The notes: generated by a model not told the origin, from the sequence alone. Numbered from the stretch's first letter, positions 7,715-16,784 are shown. The stretch: 64,000 nt of DNA from JAUYQR01 sp963822435 (GCA_963822435.1 CAWGHN010000004.1:496001-560000), one strand, 5' to 3'. Numbers and translations are program-made.

Positions 7715-8563
7715 ATGGCACTGCTCAGCTTCGAACGAAAATATCGCGTGCCGGGAGGCACGCTGGTCGGCGGGAATCTGTTCGACTTCTGGGTCGGCCC
7801 TTTCTACGTCGGCTTCTTTGGTGTCACGACGGTGTTCTTTGCCGCGCTTGGCACCATCCTGATCTTCTACGGGACGGCGATGGAGGGGGTCTGGAACCCC
7901 TGGCTGATCTCGATCGACCCACCTCGGGTGGAATACGGGCTGGCGCTGGCACCCCTTGCTGACGGGGGTATCTGGCAGCTTGTGACGATGTGCGCCGCAG
8001 CGGCGTTCATCAGCTGGGCCCTGCGCGAGGTGGAAATCTGCCGCAAGCTGGGGATGGGCTACCATGTGCCCTTTGCCTTCGGGGTGGCGATCTTTGCCTA
8101 CCTGACGCTGACCGTGATCCGGCCGGTGCTGATGGGAGCCTGGGGTTACGCCTTTCCCTACGGGATATGGACGCACCTCGATTGGGTGTCGAACACGGGC
8201 TACACTTACGGAAACTTCCACTACAATCCGGCGCACATGCTGGCGGTGAGCTTCTTTTTCACCAACGCGCTGGCGCTGGCGCTGCATGGCGCGCTGATCC
8301 TGTCGGCGGCCAACCCCGAAAAGGGCCGCGAGGTCCGCTCTCCGGATCACGAGGATACCTTCTTTCGCGACTTCATCGGGTATTCGGTCGGCACCTTGGG
8401 CATCCACCGCCTGGGGCTTCTGCTGGCGCTGAACGCGGGCTTCTGGAGCGCGATCTGCATCGTGATCTCGGGCACGATCTGGTTCGACCAGTGGGTCGTG
8501 TGGTGGGATTGGTGGCTGCAGCTGCCGTGGTGGGCCGACATTGCGGGAGGCGTAAATGGCTGA
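7715..8563 (+). CDS. pufL: photosynthetic reaction centre L subunit
   Basis: A 282-residue reaction-centre L chain with five membrane helices. The start MALLSFERKYRVPGGTLVGG and the segment YGNFHYNPAHMLAVSFFF are typical. The ligand histidines for special-pair and accessory bacteriochlorophylls and for the non-haem iron are expected in helices D and E (for example GIHRLGL). It overlaps pufM by 8 bp. It binds, with PufM, four bacteriochlorophylls, two bacteriopheophytins and two quinones. Confidence 0.97.
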   Translation: MALLSFERKYRVPGGTLVGGNLFDFWVGPFYVGFFGVTTVFFAALGTILIFYGTAMEGVWNPWLISIDPPRVEYGLALAPLADGGIWQLVTMCAAAAFISWALREVEICRKLGMGYHVPFAFGVAIFAYLTLTVIRPVLMGAWGYAFPYGIWTHLDWVSNTGYTYGNFHYNPAHMLAVSFFFTNALALALHGALILSAANPEKGREVRSPDHEDTFFRDFIGYSVGTLGIHRLGLLLALNAGFWSAICIVISGTIWFDQWVVWWDWWLQLPWWADIAGGVNG

Positions 8564-9479
8564 GTATCAAAACATCTTCAACCAGCTTCAGGTTCGCGGC
8601 GCCCCGGAAGTGGGTATGGTCGAGGGCGTGGATCTGGCGAACCGGACGCGGGGGGCAAGTTTCTCGACCCTCGCGGGGTGGTTCGGCAACGCGCAGCTTG
8701 GCCCGATCTACCTTGGCACGATGGGCACGATCGCGCTCTTTGCCGGGGCGACCTGGTTCCTGATGGTCGGGTTCTGGTTCTGGGATCAGGCGGGCTACAA
8801 TCCGGCGGTGTTCCTGCGCGACCTCTTCTGGTTCTCGCTTGATCCGCCGGCGCCGGAATACGGGCTGAGCATCCCGCCGCTGCGCGAAGGGGGATATTGG
8901 CTGATCGCCTCGTTCTTCCTTCTGGTGTCGGTCATCTCGTGGTGGGTGCGCAGCTACCTTCGCGCATCGGCCCTGGGGATGGGCAAGCACGTGTGCTGGG
9001 CCTTTGCCAGCGCGATCTGGCTGTTCCTGGTGCTGGGCCTGATCCGGCCGATCCTGATGGGAAGCTGGTCCGAGGCGGTGCCTTACGGCATCTTCACCCA
9101 CCTCGACTGGACCAACAACTTCAGCCTTACTTACGGCAACCTGTTCTACAATCCGTTCCACGCGCTGAGCATCGCGTTCCTTTACGGGTCCGCCCTGCTG
9201 TTCGCGATGCACGGGGCGACGATCCTGGCCGTCAGCCGCTTTGGTGGCGACCGGGAGCTGGAACAGATTGTGGACCGCGGAACCGCATCCGAACGCGCCG
9301 CCTTGTTCTGGCGCTGGACGATGGGCTTCAACGCCACGATGGAAGGCATTCACCGCTGGGCCTGGTGGTTCGCCATCCTGGTCACGCTGACCGGGGGTAT
9401 CGGGATCTTGCTGACTGGCACGGTCGTGGACAACTGGTACGTATGGGCCCAACAGCACGGCTACGCGCCGCTGAACTGA
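8556..9479 (+). CDS. pufM: photosynthetic reaction centre M subunit
   Basis: A 307-residue M chain starting MAEYQNIFNQLQVRGAPEVG, a typical Rhodobacter-group N-terminus. The helix D region YGNLFYNPFHALSIAF and the iron/quinone region MEGIHRWAWWFA are present. There is no cytochrome subunit gene (pufC) behind it; pufX follows after 10 bp. The start lies in an 8-bp overlap with pufL, consistent with equal synthesis of L and M. Confidence 0.97.
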   Translation: MAEYQNIFNQLQVRGAPEVGMVEGVDLANRTRGASFSTLAGWFGNAQLGPIYLGTMGTIALFAGATWFLMVGFWFWDQAGYNPAVFLRDLFWFSLDPPAPEYGLSIPPLREGGYWLIASFFLLVSVISWWVRSYLRASALGMGKHVCWAFASAIWLFLVLGLIRPILMGSWSEAVPYGIFTHLDWTNNFSLTYGNLFYNPFHALSIAFLYGSALLFAMHGATILAVSRFGGDRELEQIVDRGTASERAALFWRWTMGFNATMEGIHRWAWWFAILVTLTGGIGILLTGTVVDNWYVWAQQHGYAPLN

Positions 9480-9489
9480 GGAGTGAAAG

Positions 9490-9717
9490 ATGACGGACGA
9501 CTACTTCAAGGTCAGCCGCAAGTCGCAGCTGAATGTCTGGATCGCGAACCAGATGCTGAAAGGTGCGGGCTACGCGGCGGCGGTTGTCGTCGGGTTCGGC
9601 CTGATCGTGACGGTGATCTGGGTGGTGGGGCAGTTCTTGCCGGAAGAGAGCAAGCAATCGCCCGACCCGAACACCTGGAGCGCGGTCAGCGTCGTGACCG
9701 GCACCGCGACGGCATGA
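9490..9717 (+). CDS. pufX: PufX, RC-LH1 core complex protein
   Basis: A 75-residue one-helix protein directly after pufM, with GGAG at 9479-9482 before the start. The segment WIANQMLKGAGYAAAVVVGF followed by a membrane helix and VVGQFLPEESKQSPDPN matches the PufX layout of R. sphaeroides (QMMKGAG, then MLP and APAPN-like residues). PufX opens the LH1 ring for quinone exchange and in some species dimerises the core. The family is very variable, so the call rests on position plus these short motifs. Its presence places the strain in the Rhodobacter group. Confidence 0.9.
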   Translation: MTDDYFKVSRKSQLNVWIANQMLKGAGYAAAVVVGFGLIVTVIWVVGQFLPEESKQSPDPNTWSAVSVVTGTATA

Positions 9718-9723
9718 TTAACG

Positions 9724-9743
9724 GGGGGCGGCACGCCGCCCCC
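9724..9743 (+). terminator. puf operon 3' hairpin
   Basis: GGGGGCGGC (9724-9732) and GCCGCCCCC (9735-9743) form a very stable GC hairpin 7 bp after the pufX stop. There is no T-run, so it may be an mRNA end stabiliser or a partial terminator allowing some read-through into dxs. Confidence 0.7.
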
Positions 9744-9801
9744 TGACCACCTTCGGGCCATTGCCGGCCCGGAGTCTGGGCGCACCATGAGCCCGGTTCC
9801 C

Positions 9802-9820
9802 TTCCTGTTGGCGACAGGAA
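9802..9820 (+). terminator. second hairpin between pufX and dxs
   Basis: TTCCTGT (9802-9808), loop TGGCG and ACAGGAA (9814-9820) form a 7-bp stem 52 bp before dxs. A run of six T follows at 9852-9857, not adjacent to the stem. It may act with the GC hairpin upstream as a composite end of the puf message or as a leader structure of dxs. Confidence 0.5.
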
Positions 9821-9872
9821 CCTGGTGCCGTGTGGCTGGCCCGCACGGCACTTTTTTCAAAGGAGACCTCCG

Positions 9873-11807
9873 ATGGATGCCCCAAGCCGCACCCCCACCC
9901 TTGACCGCGTTGCCGGCCCCGCCGACCTGAAGGTGCTGGACGACACCGAGCTGGCGCAACTGGCCCACGAGCTGCGGCAAGAGACGATCGAGGTGGTGTC
10001 GCGCACCGGCGGGCATCTGGGATCGAGCCTCGGGGTGGTGGAGCTGACGGTGGCGATCCATGCCGTGTTCAACACGCCGTTGGACAAGCTGATCTGGGAC
10101 GTGGGCCACCAGTGCTATCCACACAAGATCATCACCGGGCGGCGCGAGCGGATGGGGACGCTGCGGCAAAAAGGCGGGCTGTCGGGGTTTACCAAGCGAT
10201 CCGAGTCCGAGTTCGATCCGTTCGGCGCGGCACATTCCTCCACTTCGATCAGTGCAGCGCTCGGCTTTGCCGTAGGACGCGAGATGGGGATGCCGGTTGG
10301 CGATACCATCGCGGTCATCGGGGATGGCGCGATCACTGCCGGGATGGCCTATGAGGCGATGAACCATTCGGGCCACCTGAAGGAACGGCTGTTCGTCATC
10401 TTGAATGACAACGACATGTCGATTGCCCCGCCCGTGGGGGCGATGTCGACCTACCTCAATTCGATTGCCGACAAGGGGCCGCTGGCCGCGCTGAAGGCGG
10501 CGGCAGAGGGTTTCGAGGCGGCGCTTCCCGGCCCGGTGCGCGACGGCGCGCGGCGGGCGCGGCAGTTGGTGACGGGACTGCCGGGCGGGGCCACCTTGTT
10601 CGAGGAGTTCGGGTTCGATTACATCGGGCCGATCGACGGGCATGACATGGGGCAGTTGCTGGCGACGCTGCGCGCGGCCAAGGCGCGGGCCTCGGGGCCG
10701 GTTCTGATCCATTGCGTGACGGTCAAGGGCAAGGGCTATGCTCCCGCCGAGGGGGCCGACGACAAGTATCATGGCGTGGCGAAGTTCGACGTGGCGACGG
10801 GCGCGCAGGTCAAGGGCAAGTCGAACGCGCCAAGCTATACGCAGGTGTTCGGCGAAACGCTGACGGCCGAGGCTGCGCGCGACCCGAAGATCGTCGCGAT
10901 CACGGCGGCCATGCCGGGCGGCACCGGGTTGGACATCATGGCGCGGCGGTTCCCGGCGCGGGTGTTCGATGTGGGGATTGCCGAGCAGCATGGCGTGACC
11001 TTTGCGGCCGGGTTGGCCGCATCGGGGATGAAGCCGTTTTGCGCGATCTACTCGAGCTTCCTGCAGCGCGGCTATGACCAGATCGTGCATGACGTGGCGT
11101 TGCAGAATCTGCCGGTGCGCTTTGCCATCGACCGGGCGGGCCTGGTCGGGCAGGACGGGGCGACCCATGCGGGGGCATTTGACGTGGGGTTTCTGGCGAA
11201 CCTGCCCAACATGACGGTGATGGCGGCGGGCGACGAGGCGGAACTGGTGCACATGATGGCGACAGCGGTGGCGCATGACAGCGGGCCGATCGCGTTTCGC
11301 TATCCGCGCGGCGAGGGCGCGGGGGTGGAGATGCCCGCGCGGGGCGTGCCGTTGCAGATTGGCAAGGGCCGGGTGCTGCGCGAGGGCGGCGACGTGGCGA
11401 TCCTGTCGTTCGGGGCGCATCTGGCCGAGGTGTTGCTGGCCACCGAGCGGCTGGAGGCAGAGGGCGTGCAGGTCACGGTGGTCGATGCGCGGTTTGCCAA
11501 ACCGTTGGACACCGCGCTGATCGACCAGTTGATCGCGCATCACGGCGCGCTGATCACGATGGAACAGGGTGCGACGGGCGGGTTCGGTGCCTTGGTGCTG
11601 CACTATCTGGCAAACTCCGGCGGACTGGACCGGGGGCGGATGGTGCGGACGATGACGCTTCCCGACAGCTTTATCGACCAGGCGAGCCCGGCGGAAATGT
11701 ATGCCGAGGCCGGGCTTCGGGCGGATGATATCGCGGCACTTGTGCGCACGCTCAAGGCCCGGATGGGCGAGCCGGCGCGGCTGGCCTTGAAGCCACGGTT
11801 GATCTGA
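9873..11807 (+). CDS. dxs: 1-deoxy-D-xylulose-5-phosphate synthase
   Basis: A 644-residue thiamine diphosphate enzyme that condenses pyruvate with glyceraldehyde 3-phosphate, the entry step of the MEP isoprenoid pathway. The ThDP motif GDGAITAG begins near residue 150, and the transketolase Glu lies in DVGIAEQH near 366. I chose ATG 9873, preceded by AGGAG, over an upstream in-frame ATG at 9825. The position after pufX is the same as in other Rhodobacter, tying precursor supply to carotenoid and bacteriochlorophyll synthesis. Confidence 0.95.
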   Translation: MDAPSRTPTLDRVAGPADLKVLDDTELAQLAHELRQETIEVVSRTGGHLGSSLGVVELTVAIHAVFNTPLDKLIWDVGHQCYPHKIITGRRERMGTLRQKGGLSGFTKRSESEFDPFGAAHSSTSISAALGFAVGREMGMPVGDTIAVIGDGAITAGMAYEAMNHSGHLKERLFVILNDNDMSIAPPVGAMSTYLNSIADKGPLAALKAAAEGFEAALPGPVRDGARRARQLVTGLPGGATLFEEFGFDYIGPIDGHDMGQLLATLRAAKARASGPVLIHCVTVKGKGYAPAEGADDKYHGVAKFDVATGAQVKGKSNAPSYTQVFGETLTAEAARDPKIVAITAAMPGGTGLDIMARRFPARVFDVGIAEQHGVTFAAGLAASGMKPFCAIYSSFLQRGYDQIVHDVALQNLPVRFAIDRAGLVGQDGATHAGAFDVGFLANLPNMTVMAAGDEAELVHMMATAVAHDSGPIAFRYPRGEGAGVEMPARGVPLQIGKGRVLREGGDVAILSFGAHLAEVLLATERLEAEGVQVTVVDARFAKPLDTALIDQLIAHHGALITMEQGATGGFGALVLHYLANSGGLDRGRMVRTMTLPDSFIDQASPAEMYAEAGLRADDIAALVRTLKARMGEPARLALKPRLI

Positions 11808-11924
11808 CCCGCGCGCGGGCCTGCACCGGGCCAAACCTATGATCTCTTTATGTTCGGCGGGTTGCCCCGCCTCTGGTTCTGTGGCAAGACTGAACCAACC
11901 GCAAACCATACCGATGAGTTCAGA

Positions 11925-12578
11925 ATGAGCGAATTCGCCACCCGCCGCGTGATGATGGTCGATACGCAGGTGCGGCCGTCGGACGTGACGAAATTTCCCA
12001 TCATCGACGCGATGCTGTCGGTGCCGCGCGAGGCCTATGTGCCGGGCGACAAGCGCGAGGCAGCCTATGTCGGCGAAAACCTGGATATCGGCGGGGGCAG
12101 GGTGGTGCTGGAGGCGCGGACGCTGGCCAAGATGCTGGACGCGCTGGACATTCAGCCGACCGAAATGGTGATGGATATCGGCTGTGGGCTTGGCTATTCG
12201 GCGGCCGTGATCGCGCGGCTGGCCGATGCGGTGGTGGCGGTGGAAGAAGACCCCGCCCTGGCTGCCGAGGCGCAGCGCCTGCTGTCGGTCGAAGGCGTGG
12301 ACAATGCCGCCGTGGTGACCGGCCCGCTGGTGAAAGGCGCCCCGAAACATGCGCCCTATGACGTGATCACGGTTCAAGGCGGGGTCGATACGGTGCCGGA
12401 CGCGCTGCTGGCGCAGTTGAAGGACGGCGGCCGGATCGCGGCGCTTTTCATGGATGATGGCGTGGGCACGGCGAAGGTTGGCTACAAGATCGACGGCAAG
12501 ATGACGTGGCGGCCGCTGTTCAATGCCTCGGCGCCGGTGCTGGACGGGTTTGCCGTGCAGCGTGGCTTTACGCTTTAG
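11925..12578 (+). CDS. protein-L-isoaspartate O-methyltransferase family protein
   Basis: A 217-residue SAM methyltransferase of the isoaspartyl methyltransferase family: N-terminal MVDTQVRPSDVTKFPII and SVPREAYVPGDKR, then motif I VMDIGCGLGYSAAVIA around residue 85. It would methylate damaged L-isoaspartyl residues. This shorter, TolC-adjacent type is common in Rhodobacterales, and its activity there is less certain than that of classical Pcm. ATG 11925 was chosen because an upstream extension would add 25 non-homologous residues. Confidence 0.8.
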   Translation: MSEFATRRVMMVDTQVRPSDVTKFPIIDAMLSVPREAYVPGDKREAAYVGENLDIGGGRVVLEARTLAKMLDALDIQPTEMVMDIGCGLGYSAAVIARLADAVVAVEEDPALAAEAQRLLSVEGVDNAAVVTGPLVKGAPKHAPYDVITVQGGVDTVPDALLAQLKDGGRIAALFMDDGVGTAKVGYKIDGKMTWRPLFNASAPVLDGFAVQRGFTL

Positions 12579-12656
12579 CATTTGCGGATCGTGCGCCTGA
12601 CTGCGGTTGGGCGTGCGCTGGATTGGGCAGCAGGCCCGCACTGAAAGGTTGACAGG

Positions 12657-14030
12657 ATGCGCAAGTGGTTTCGGATGGCGGCGGTGGTGTTGGCGGGTAT
12701 GGCCGCGGCACCTGTGGCAAACGCCGAGACGCTGGCGGACGCGCTGGTTGCGGCCTACCGCAATTCCAACCTTCTGGATCAGAACCGCGCCGTGTTGCGC
12801 GCGGCGGATGAGGATGTGGCGCTGGCCGTGTCCAGCTTGCGTCCTGTGGTGCAGTTCACCGCGCAGTCGGGCTGGCGGAAGGCCGATCAGGAGACTTCGG
12901 GCGGCGTGGTCACGTCGGAGGGATTGAGTTCCTCGTTGACCCTCAGCGCGCAACTGACGCTGCTGGATTTCGGCCGCAACGCGCTTGGCGTGGCGATTGC
13001 GAAGGAAAGCGTGCTGGCAACGCGGCAGGCGCTGATCGATGTGGAACAGCAGGTGTTGCTGGCGACGGTGCAGGCCTATGTCGATGTGCGGCTTGCGCAG
13101 GAAGTGGTGGCGTTGCGGCAATCGAACTTTCGGCTGATCACGCAGGAATTGCGCGCGTCGCAGGACCGGTTCGACGTGGGCGAAATCACCCGCACCGACG
13201 TGGCGATTGCCGAGGCGCGGCTGGCGTCTTCGCGCGCAGCGCTGGCGGCGGCGGACGGGCAGTTGATGGTGGCGCGCGAGGCCTACAAGGCCGCAACCGG
13301 CGCCTACCCCGGTCGTCTGGCCGGATTGCCTTCGGCACCGCGCCTGCCGCGCAACGTGGACGAAGCGCAGTCGGTGGCGATGAAGACGCATCCGGTGCTG
13401 CGCCAGGCGCAGCATCTGGTCACCATTGCGGAGCGGCAGGTCGATCTTGCCGAGGCGGGGATGAAGCCGACGCTGGGGGCAAGCGCCTCGATCAGCCGCG
13501 ATGACAACGGGCTGGACACGCAAACATTCGGGCTGCAATTGAACCAGACGCTGTATGCCGGCGGGCGGCTGTCTGCGGTTTACCGGCAGGCGCTGGCAGG
13601 CAAGGACCGCGCTCGCGCGGCCTTGCAGCAGACGGCGGTGGGCATTGCGCAGGGCGTGGGCGTTGCTTGGGCCAATCTTGCGGTTTCGGCGGCGTCGATC
13701 GAGGCGACGGACCAGCAGGTGCGCGCCGCGCAAACCGCTTTTGACGGTGTGCGCGAGGAAGCGGCGCTTGGGGCCCGCACGACGCTGGACGTGCTGGATG
13801 CCGAACAGGAACTGCTGGACGCGCGCAATGCCCGGCTTGAAGCCGAAGCGCAGCGGTATGTCGGCGTCTATCAGGTGCTGTCGTCGATGGGGCTTTTGAC
13901 CGTTGACCACCTGCAACTTGGTATTCCGACCTATGACCCCGAGGCCTATTACAACTCGGTCCAGTCGGCCCCCTCGACCTCGGTGCAGGGCAAGAAACTG
14001 GACCGCATCTTGAAGAAGATCGGGAACTGA
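12657..14030 (+). CDS. tolC: TolC family outer membrane efflux/secretion protein
   Basis: A 457-residue outer membrane channel protein with a clear signal peptide (MRKWFRMAAVVLAGMAAAPVANA) and the repeated OEP structure of two long alpha-helical hairpins. Short motifs such as LTLLDFGRN and NQTLYAGGR mark the two repeats. It would form the trimeric exit duct for type I secretion or RND efflux. No inner membrane pump is nearby; the preceding methyltransferase gene is a habitual neighbour. Confidence 0.88.
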   Translation: MRKWFRMAAVVLAGMAAAPVANAETLADALVAAYRNSNLLDQNRAVLRAADEDVALAVSSLRPVVQFTAQSGWRKADQETSGGVVTSEGLSSSLTLSAQLTLLDFGRNALGVAIAKESVLATRQALIDVEQQVLLATVQAYVDVRLAQEVVALRQSNFRLITQELRASQDRFDVGEITRTDVAIAEARLASSRAALAAADGQLMVAREAYKAATGAYPGRLAGLPSAPRLPRNVDEAQSVAMKTHPVLRQAQHLVTIAERQVDLAEAGMKPTLGASASISRDDNGLDTQTFGLQLNQTLYAGGRLSAVYRQALAGKDRARAALQQTAVGIAQGVGVAWANLAVSAASIEATDQQVRAAQTAFDGVREEAALGARTTLDVLDAEQELLDARNARLEAEAQRYVGVYQVLSSMGLLTVDHLQLGIPTYDPEAYYNSVQSAPSTSVQGKKLDRILKKIGN

Positions 14031-14144
14031 GCGGCAAGGTGACACAACCTTGGGTTTAGTGTAGCCTTCGCATTGCCCAGTGTTAATCGGGCGCGTGATG
14101 TGGTTATGTGAGCCTGCGAGACAACAAGAACGGAATACGCTGCG

Positions 14145-15581
14145 ATGTCGGAACCGCTCAGCAACCATGAGATCGAGGATGTCGTGTCGTCGATCAGGCG
14201 TCTGGTTTCTGCCGAGCCACGCACCCGGACGCGCGACTTGGGCTTTGACAAGCTGCTGCTGACGCCCGCCTTGCGGGTGGTGCCGGATGTGCAGCCCGAA
14301 CCGCTGGTTCTGGCCACCGCAGTGCAGGAGCCGCAAGCGCCTGCCGCCCAAGCCACCGCGGGGGCAGAAATCCATCATCTTGCCGTCGAAGCCGAGGTTG
14401 CGGCGGTGATGGAAGCGGCTATGCCCGAGGCGCCGGATACGGTTCCGGAGCAAGTGTCTGACCCCGTGTCAGAACCGCTTGCGGCGCTGGACACCGGCAG
14501 CTTTGCAAGGGCTGAGCCTGTGGCGGACGCGAGTGCCGAAAGGGGCGGTCAGACGGTCACCGAGCCGGTCGACCAGACGGTTACGGCGATCAAGGCGGCC
14601 CTCGTCGAACCGGAGGCAGCGGAGGCTGCGACCGGGCATGACGCGGCATCCCAAACACAGGCAGACGCGGAACAGGCGGCCAATCTGGCAAGCTCGCCAG
14701 TGCGGGCTGCGGCGACACTGCACTTGATCGACGCAGAATGGGAAGACGAGATCTGGGAGGAACCGGAGCCGACGCTTGCCGAACTTGCCGAAGGGGTCGA
14801 GGACGCCGAACTGGTGAGCGACGCCGCGGATGGGATGGCCAATACGCCGATGCCGCCGGCGATGCACAATCCCGAGCAACCGGTGCCGTTCTTCGCCCAC
14901 CCGCGCAGCCGGACGCCAGCCGACCTTGGGCCGGTCTCCGATCGGCGTGCTGAAGAGCCGGGGGTTGCCGCCGACGCGATTGCGGAGCCGGTCGTTGCTG
15001 AGGCGGTGAGTGCGGAGGCGGTGGTTGCTGAGGCGGTGAGTGCGGAGGCAGTGAGTGCGGAGCGGGTGGTTGCTGAGGCGGTGAGTGCGGAGCCGGCGAC
15101 CCCGGAGCCAGTCATTGTTGCACCGGTGAATGTCGAGCCAGTTATGACTGCGCAGGTGAATGGCGAGCCGGTGATTGCTGAGCCGGTGAACGCCGAGCCG
15201 GTTCTGACTTCGCAAGGGAATAGCGAGCCGGTGATTGCTGAGCCGGTGATTGCTGCGCAAGTGTATGGCGAGCCGGTGATTGCTGAGCAGGCCTCGGACG
15301 AGCTTGCCGTGGCGGCGCCGGAACCGGTGGCGGAACCACGGGCCGATGTCGCAGAACCTGGCAGTGACGAGATGGCGTTGGCTATCCAGGCGGAGGAGGC
15401 CGAGGGAACCGACCTTGAGCCGGGCTACGCCATGGTTGACGAGGACGTTCTGCACGAAATCGTGCGCGACCTGATCCGCGAGGAATTGCAAGGCGCACTT
15501 GGCGAGCGGATCACCCGCAACGTGCGCAAGCTGGTGCGGGCCGAGATCAACCGTGCGCTGGCGTCACGCCCTTACGAGTGA
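14145..15581 (+). CDS. PopZ-like polar organising protein with repeat linker
   Basis: A 478-residue acidic protein with three parts. The N-terminal helix (LSNHEIEDVVSSIRRLVSAE) resembles the PopZ/DUF2497 partner-binding helix. A long Ala/Glu/Pro/Val linker follows, about residues 60-415. The C-terminus (DVLHEIVRDLIREELQGAL, then RKLVRAEINRAL) resembles the PopZ oligomerisation helices. In Caulobacter PopZ forms polar condensates that anchor the chromosome origin. About 20 five-residue units fill residues 284-385 of the linker. Assignment rests on both ends; the linker carries no family information. Confidence 0.65.
   Translation: MSEPLSNHEIEDVVSSIRRLVSAEPRTRTRDLGFDKLLLTPALRVVPDVQPEPLVLATAVQEPQAPAAQATAGAEIHHLAVEAEVAAVMEAAMPEAPDTVPEQVSDPVSEPLAALDTGSFARAEPVADASAERGGQTVTEPVDQTVTAIKAALVEPEAAEAATGHDAASQTQADAEQAANLASSPVRAAATLHLIDAEWEDEIWEEPEPTLAELAEGVEDAELVSDAADGMANTPMPPAMHNPEQPVPFFAHPRSRTPADLGPVSDRRAEEPGVAADAIAEPVVAEAVSAEAVVAEAVSAEAVSAERVVAEAVSAEPATPEPVIVAPVNVEPVMTAQVNGEPVIAEPVNAEPVLTSQGNSEPVIAEPVIAAQVYGEPVIAEQASDELAVAAPEPVAEPRADVAEPGSDEMALAIQAEEAEGTDLEPGYAMVDEDVLHEIVRDLIREELQGALGERITRNVRKLVRAEINRALASRPYE
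14994..15300 (+). repeat. in-frame 15-bp tandem repeat coding a 5-residue unit
   Basis: About 20 units of 15 bp lie inside the PopZ-like gene. The first seven are nearly identical at DNA level (for example GCTGAGGCGGTGAGT and GCGGAGGCGGTGGTT, giving AEAVS and AEAVV). The later ones decay to xEPVI or xEPVN forms (GEPVIAEPVNAEPV). A period that is a multiple of three keeps the frame, so the linker can lengthen or shorten by slippage without breaking the protein. Confidence 0.85.
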
Positions 15582-15620
15582 TCTTCGGGAACGCCAGCCA
15601 CCCCTTCCCTCGGCATCAGC

Positions 15621-15658
15621 CAAAAGAAAACGCGCCAAAGCTGGCGCGTTTTCTTTTG
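15621..15658. terminator. bidirectional terminator
   Basis: CAAAAGAAAACGCGCCA (15621-15637), loop AAGC, and its exact complement (15642-15658) form a 17-bp perfect stem with A-runs on one side and T-runs on the other. It lies between the convergent PopZ-like gene and the DUF6280-like gene and would terminate both. Confidence 0.92.
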
Positions 15659-15677
15659 CTTCGGTGATGTGAAACGA

Positions 15678-16004
15678 TCAGGCGGCTTCGGCCTGTTCGG
15701 CTTCCATCGCGTGACGACGCTCAGACTCTTCACGGCTGAGCGCGACCGAAGTGCGCACGCCTTTCGAGACGAATTCCATCAGGCCCTTCACGACGCGTTC
15801 GTTCGGGTCGATCCCGGCACAGGACAGCACTTCGCGCCCGTCGCGCGACCGCGCCCAGCGGGCGATCTGGTCAGGCCCGTTTCCGTACTTCTTGTCATCC
15901 GCAATCGCGTCGTCCAAAGCGGCCAGTACCACAGCCGCAAAAAGTTTGCGCGCGCGCTGACCCTGTTCGAAGTTGAAGGCGGTGCTGTCGATGGTATCGA
16001 GCAT
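15678..16004 (-). CDS. DUF6280-like hypothetical protein
   Basis: A 108-residue soluble protein conserved in Rhodobacterales, starting MLDTIDSTAFNFEQGQRARK. It has an Ala/Leu-rich helix (FAAVVLAALDDAIADDKK), a middle block RWARSRDGREVLSCAGIDPN and a C-terminal helix with SREESERRHAMEAEQAEAA. No catalytic motif is seen. The start at 16004 is supported by AAGGAAAA upstream; an in-frame extension to 16139 looks non-coding. The DUF number is from memory and could be off; function is unknown. Confidence 0.7.
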   Translation of the reverse strand: MLDTIDSTAFNFEQGQRARKLFAAVVLAALDDAIADDKKYGNGPDQIARWARSRDGREVLSCAGIDPNERVVKGLMEFVSKGVRTSVALSREESERRHAMEAEQAEAA

Positions 16005-16220
16005 CGGGTTTTTCCTTTTTTCTTGCTCTTGTCTTCTGCTGCGTCCTGCGCTTTTAACGATTTGAGCGCGATTCGGCCCTTCATGTTTGGAATGACTGCC
16101 ATGCGCTGAGCGCATGGCTCTTGACCGACCGTACTGCATTTAGTCGTCTTGTCACCCGTTAACTGCGTAGATATAGGGACGGTTCCGAATTCTTCAATAT
16201 TTGTACAAGGTTTGGCCACA

Positions 16221-16784
16221 ATGCCGAAAATAAATGGAAACGAGATCCGTCCCGGGACGATCATCGAACACGACGGCGGTTTGTGGGCCTCGGTCAAGGT
16301 CAACCATGTCAAACCGGGCAAGGGTGGGGCCTTTGCGCAGGTCGAGTTGAAGAACCTGCGCGACGGTCGAAAGCTGAACGAACGGTTTCGGTCGGAAGAC
16401 AAGGTCGAGCAGGTCGAGCTTGAGATGAAGGACCAGCAGTTCCTTTATGAGAACGACGGGCGGCTGGTGTTCATGGACAGCCAGACCTACGAGCAGATCG
16501 AGTTGGACGCCGACCTTCTGGGCGAGCGGCGGCCGTTCCTGCAGGACGGCATGACCGTGTCGGTGCAGTATTTCGGCGACGAGCCGTTGAACGTGACGAT
16601 CCCGCAGAAGGTGACCTGCCGCGTGGTCGAGACCGAGCCGGTGCAGAACGGCCAGACCGCCAGCAAATCCTACAAGCCTGCGGTGCTGGACAACGGCGTG
16701 CGGATCATGGTGCCGCCGTTCATCAACGTCGACGAGGTCATCATCGTGCACACCGAATTGATGGAATATTCCGAACGCGCCTGA
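16221..16784 (+). CDS. efp: elongation factor P
   Basis: A 187-residue translation factor that relieves ribosome stalling at polyproline. The KOW-like first domain carries the conserved lysine tip in KPGKGGAF (about residue 34), which is modified in many bacteria; the second and third OB domains follow (GDEPLNVTIPQKV, then DNGVRIMVPPFINVDE). ATG 16221 fits the normal N-terminus MPKINGNEIRPG. The 216-bp gap to the divergent neighbour must hold promoters for both genes; no clear consensus was identified there. Confidence 0.95.
   Translation: MPKINGNEIRPGTIIEHDGGLWASVKVNHVKPGKGGAFAQVELKNLRDGRKLNERFRSEDKVEQVELEMKDQQFLYENDGRLVFMDSQTYEQIELDADLLGERRPFLQDGMTVSVQYFGDEPLNVTIPQKVTCRVVETEPVQNGQTASKSYKPAVLDNGVRIMVPPFINVDEVIIVHTELMEYSERA

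Noticed and set aside
9570..14453. A 1627-codon open frame on the minus strand
   Set aside because: It is antisense to pufX, dxs, the methyltransferase gene and tolC, all with strong homology, and the product is Arg/His/Gln-rich without domains. It is a high-GC shadow frame.
14994..15300. Short regular repeats considered as a CRISPR array
   Set aside because: The units are 15 bp, contiguous, without spacers, and in frame inside a protein gene.
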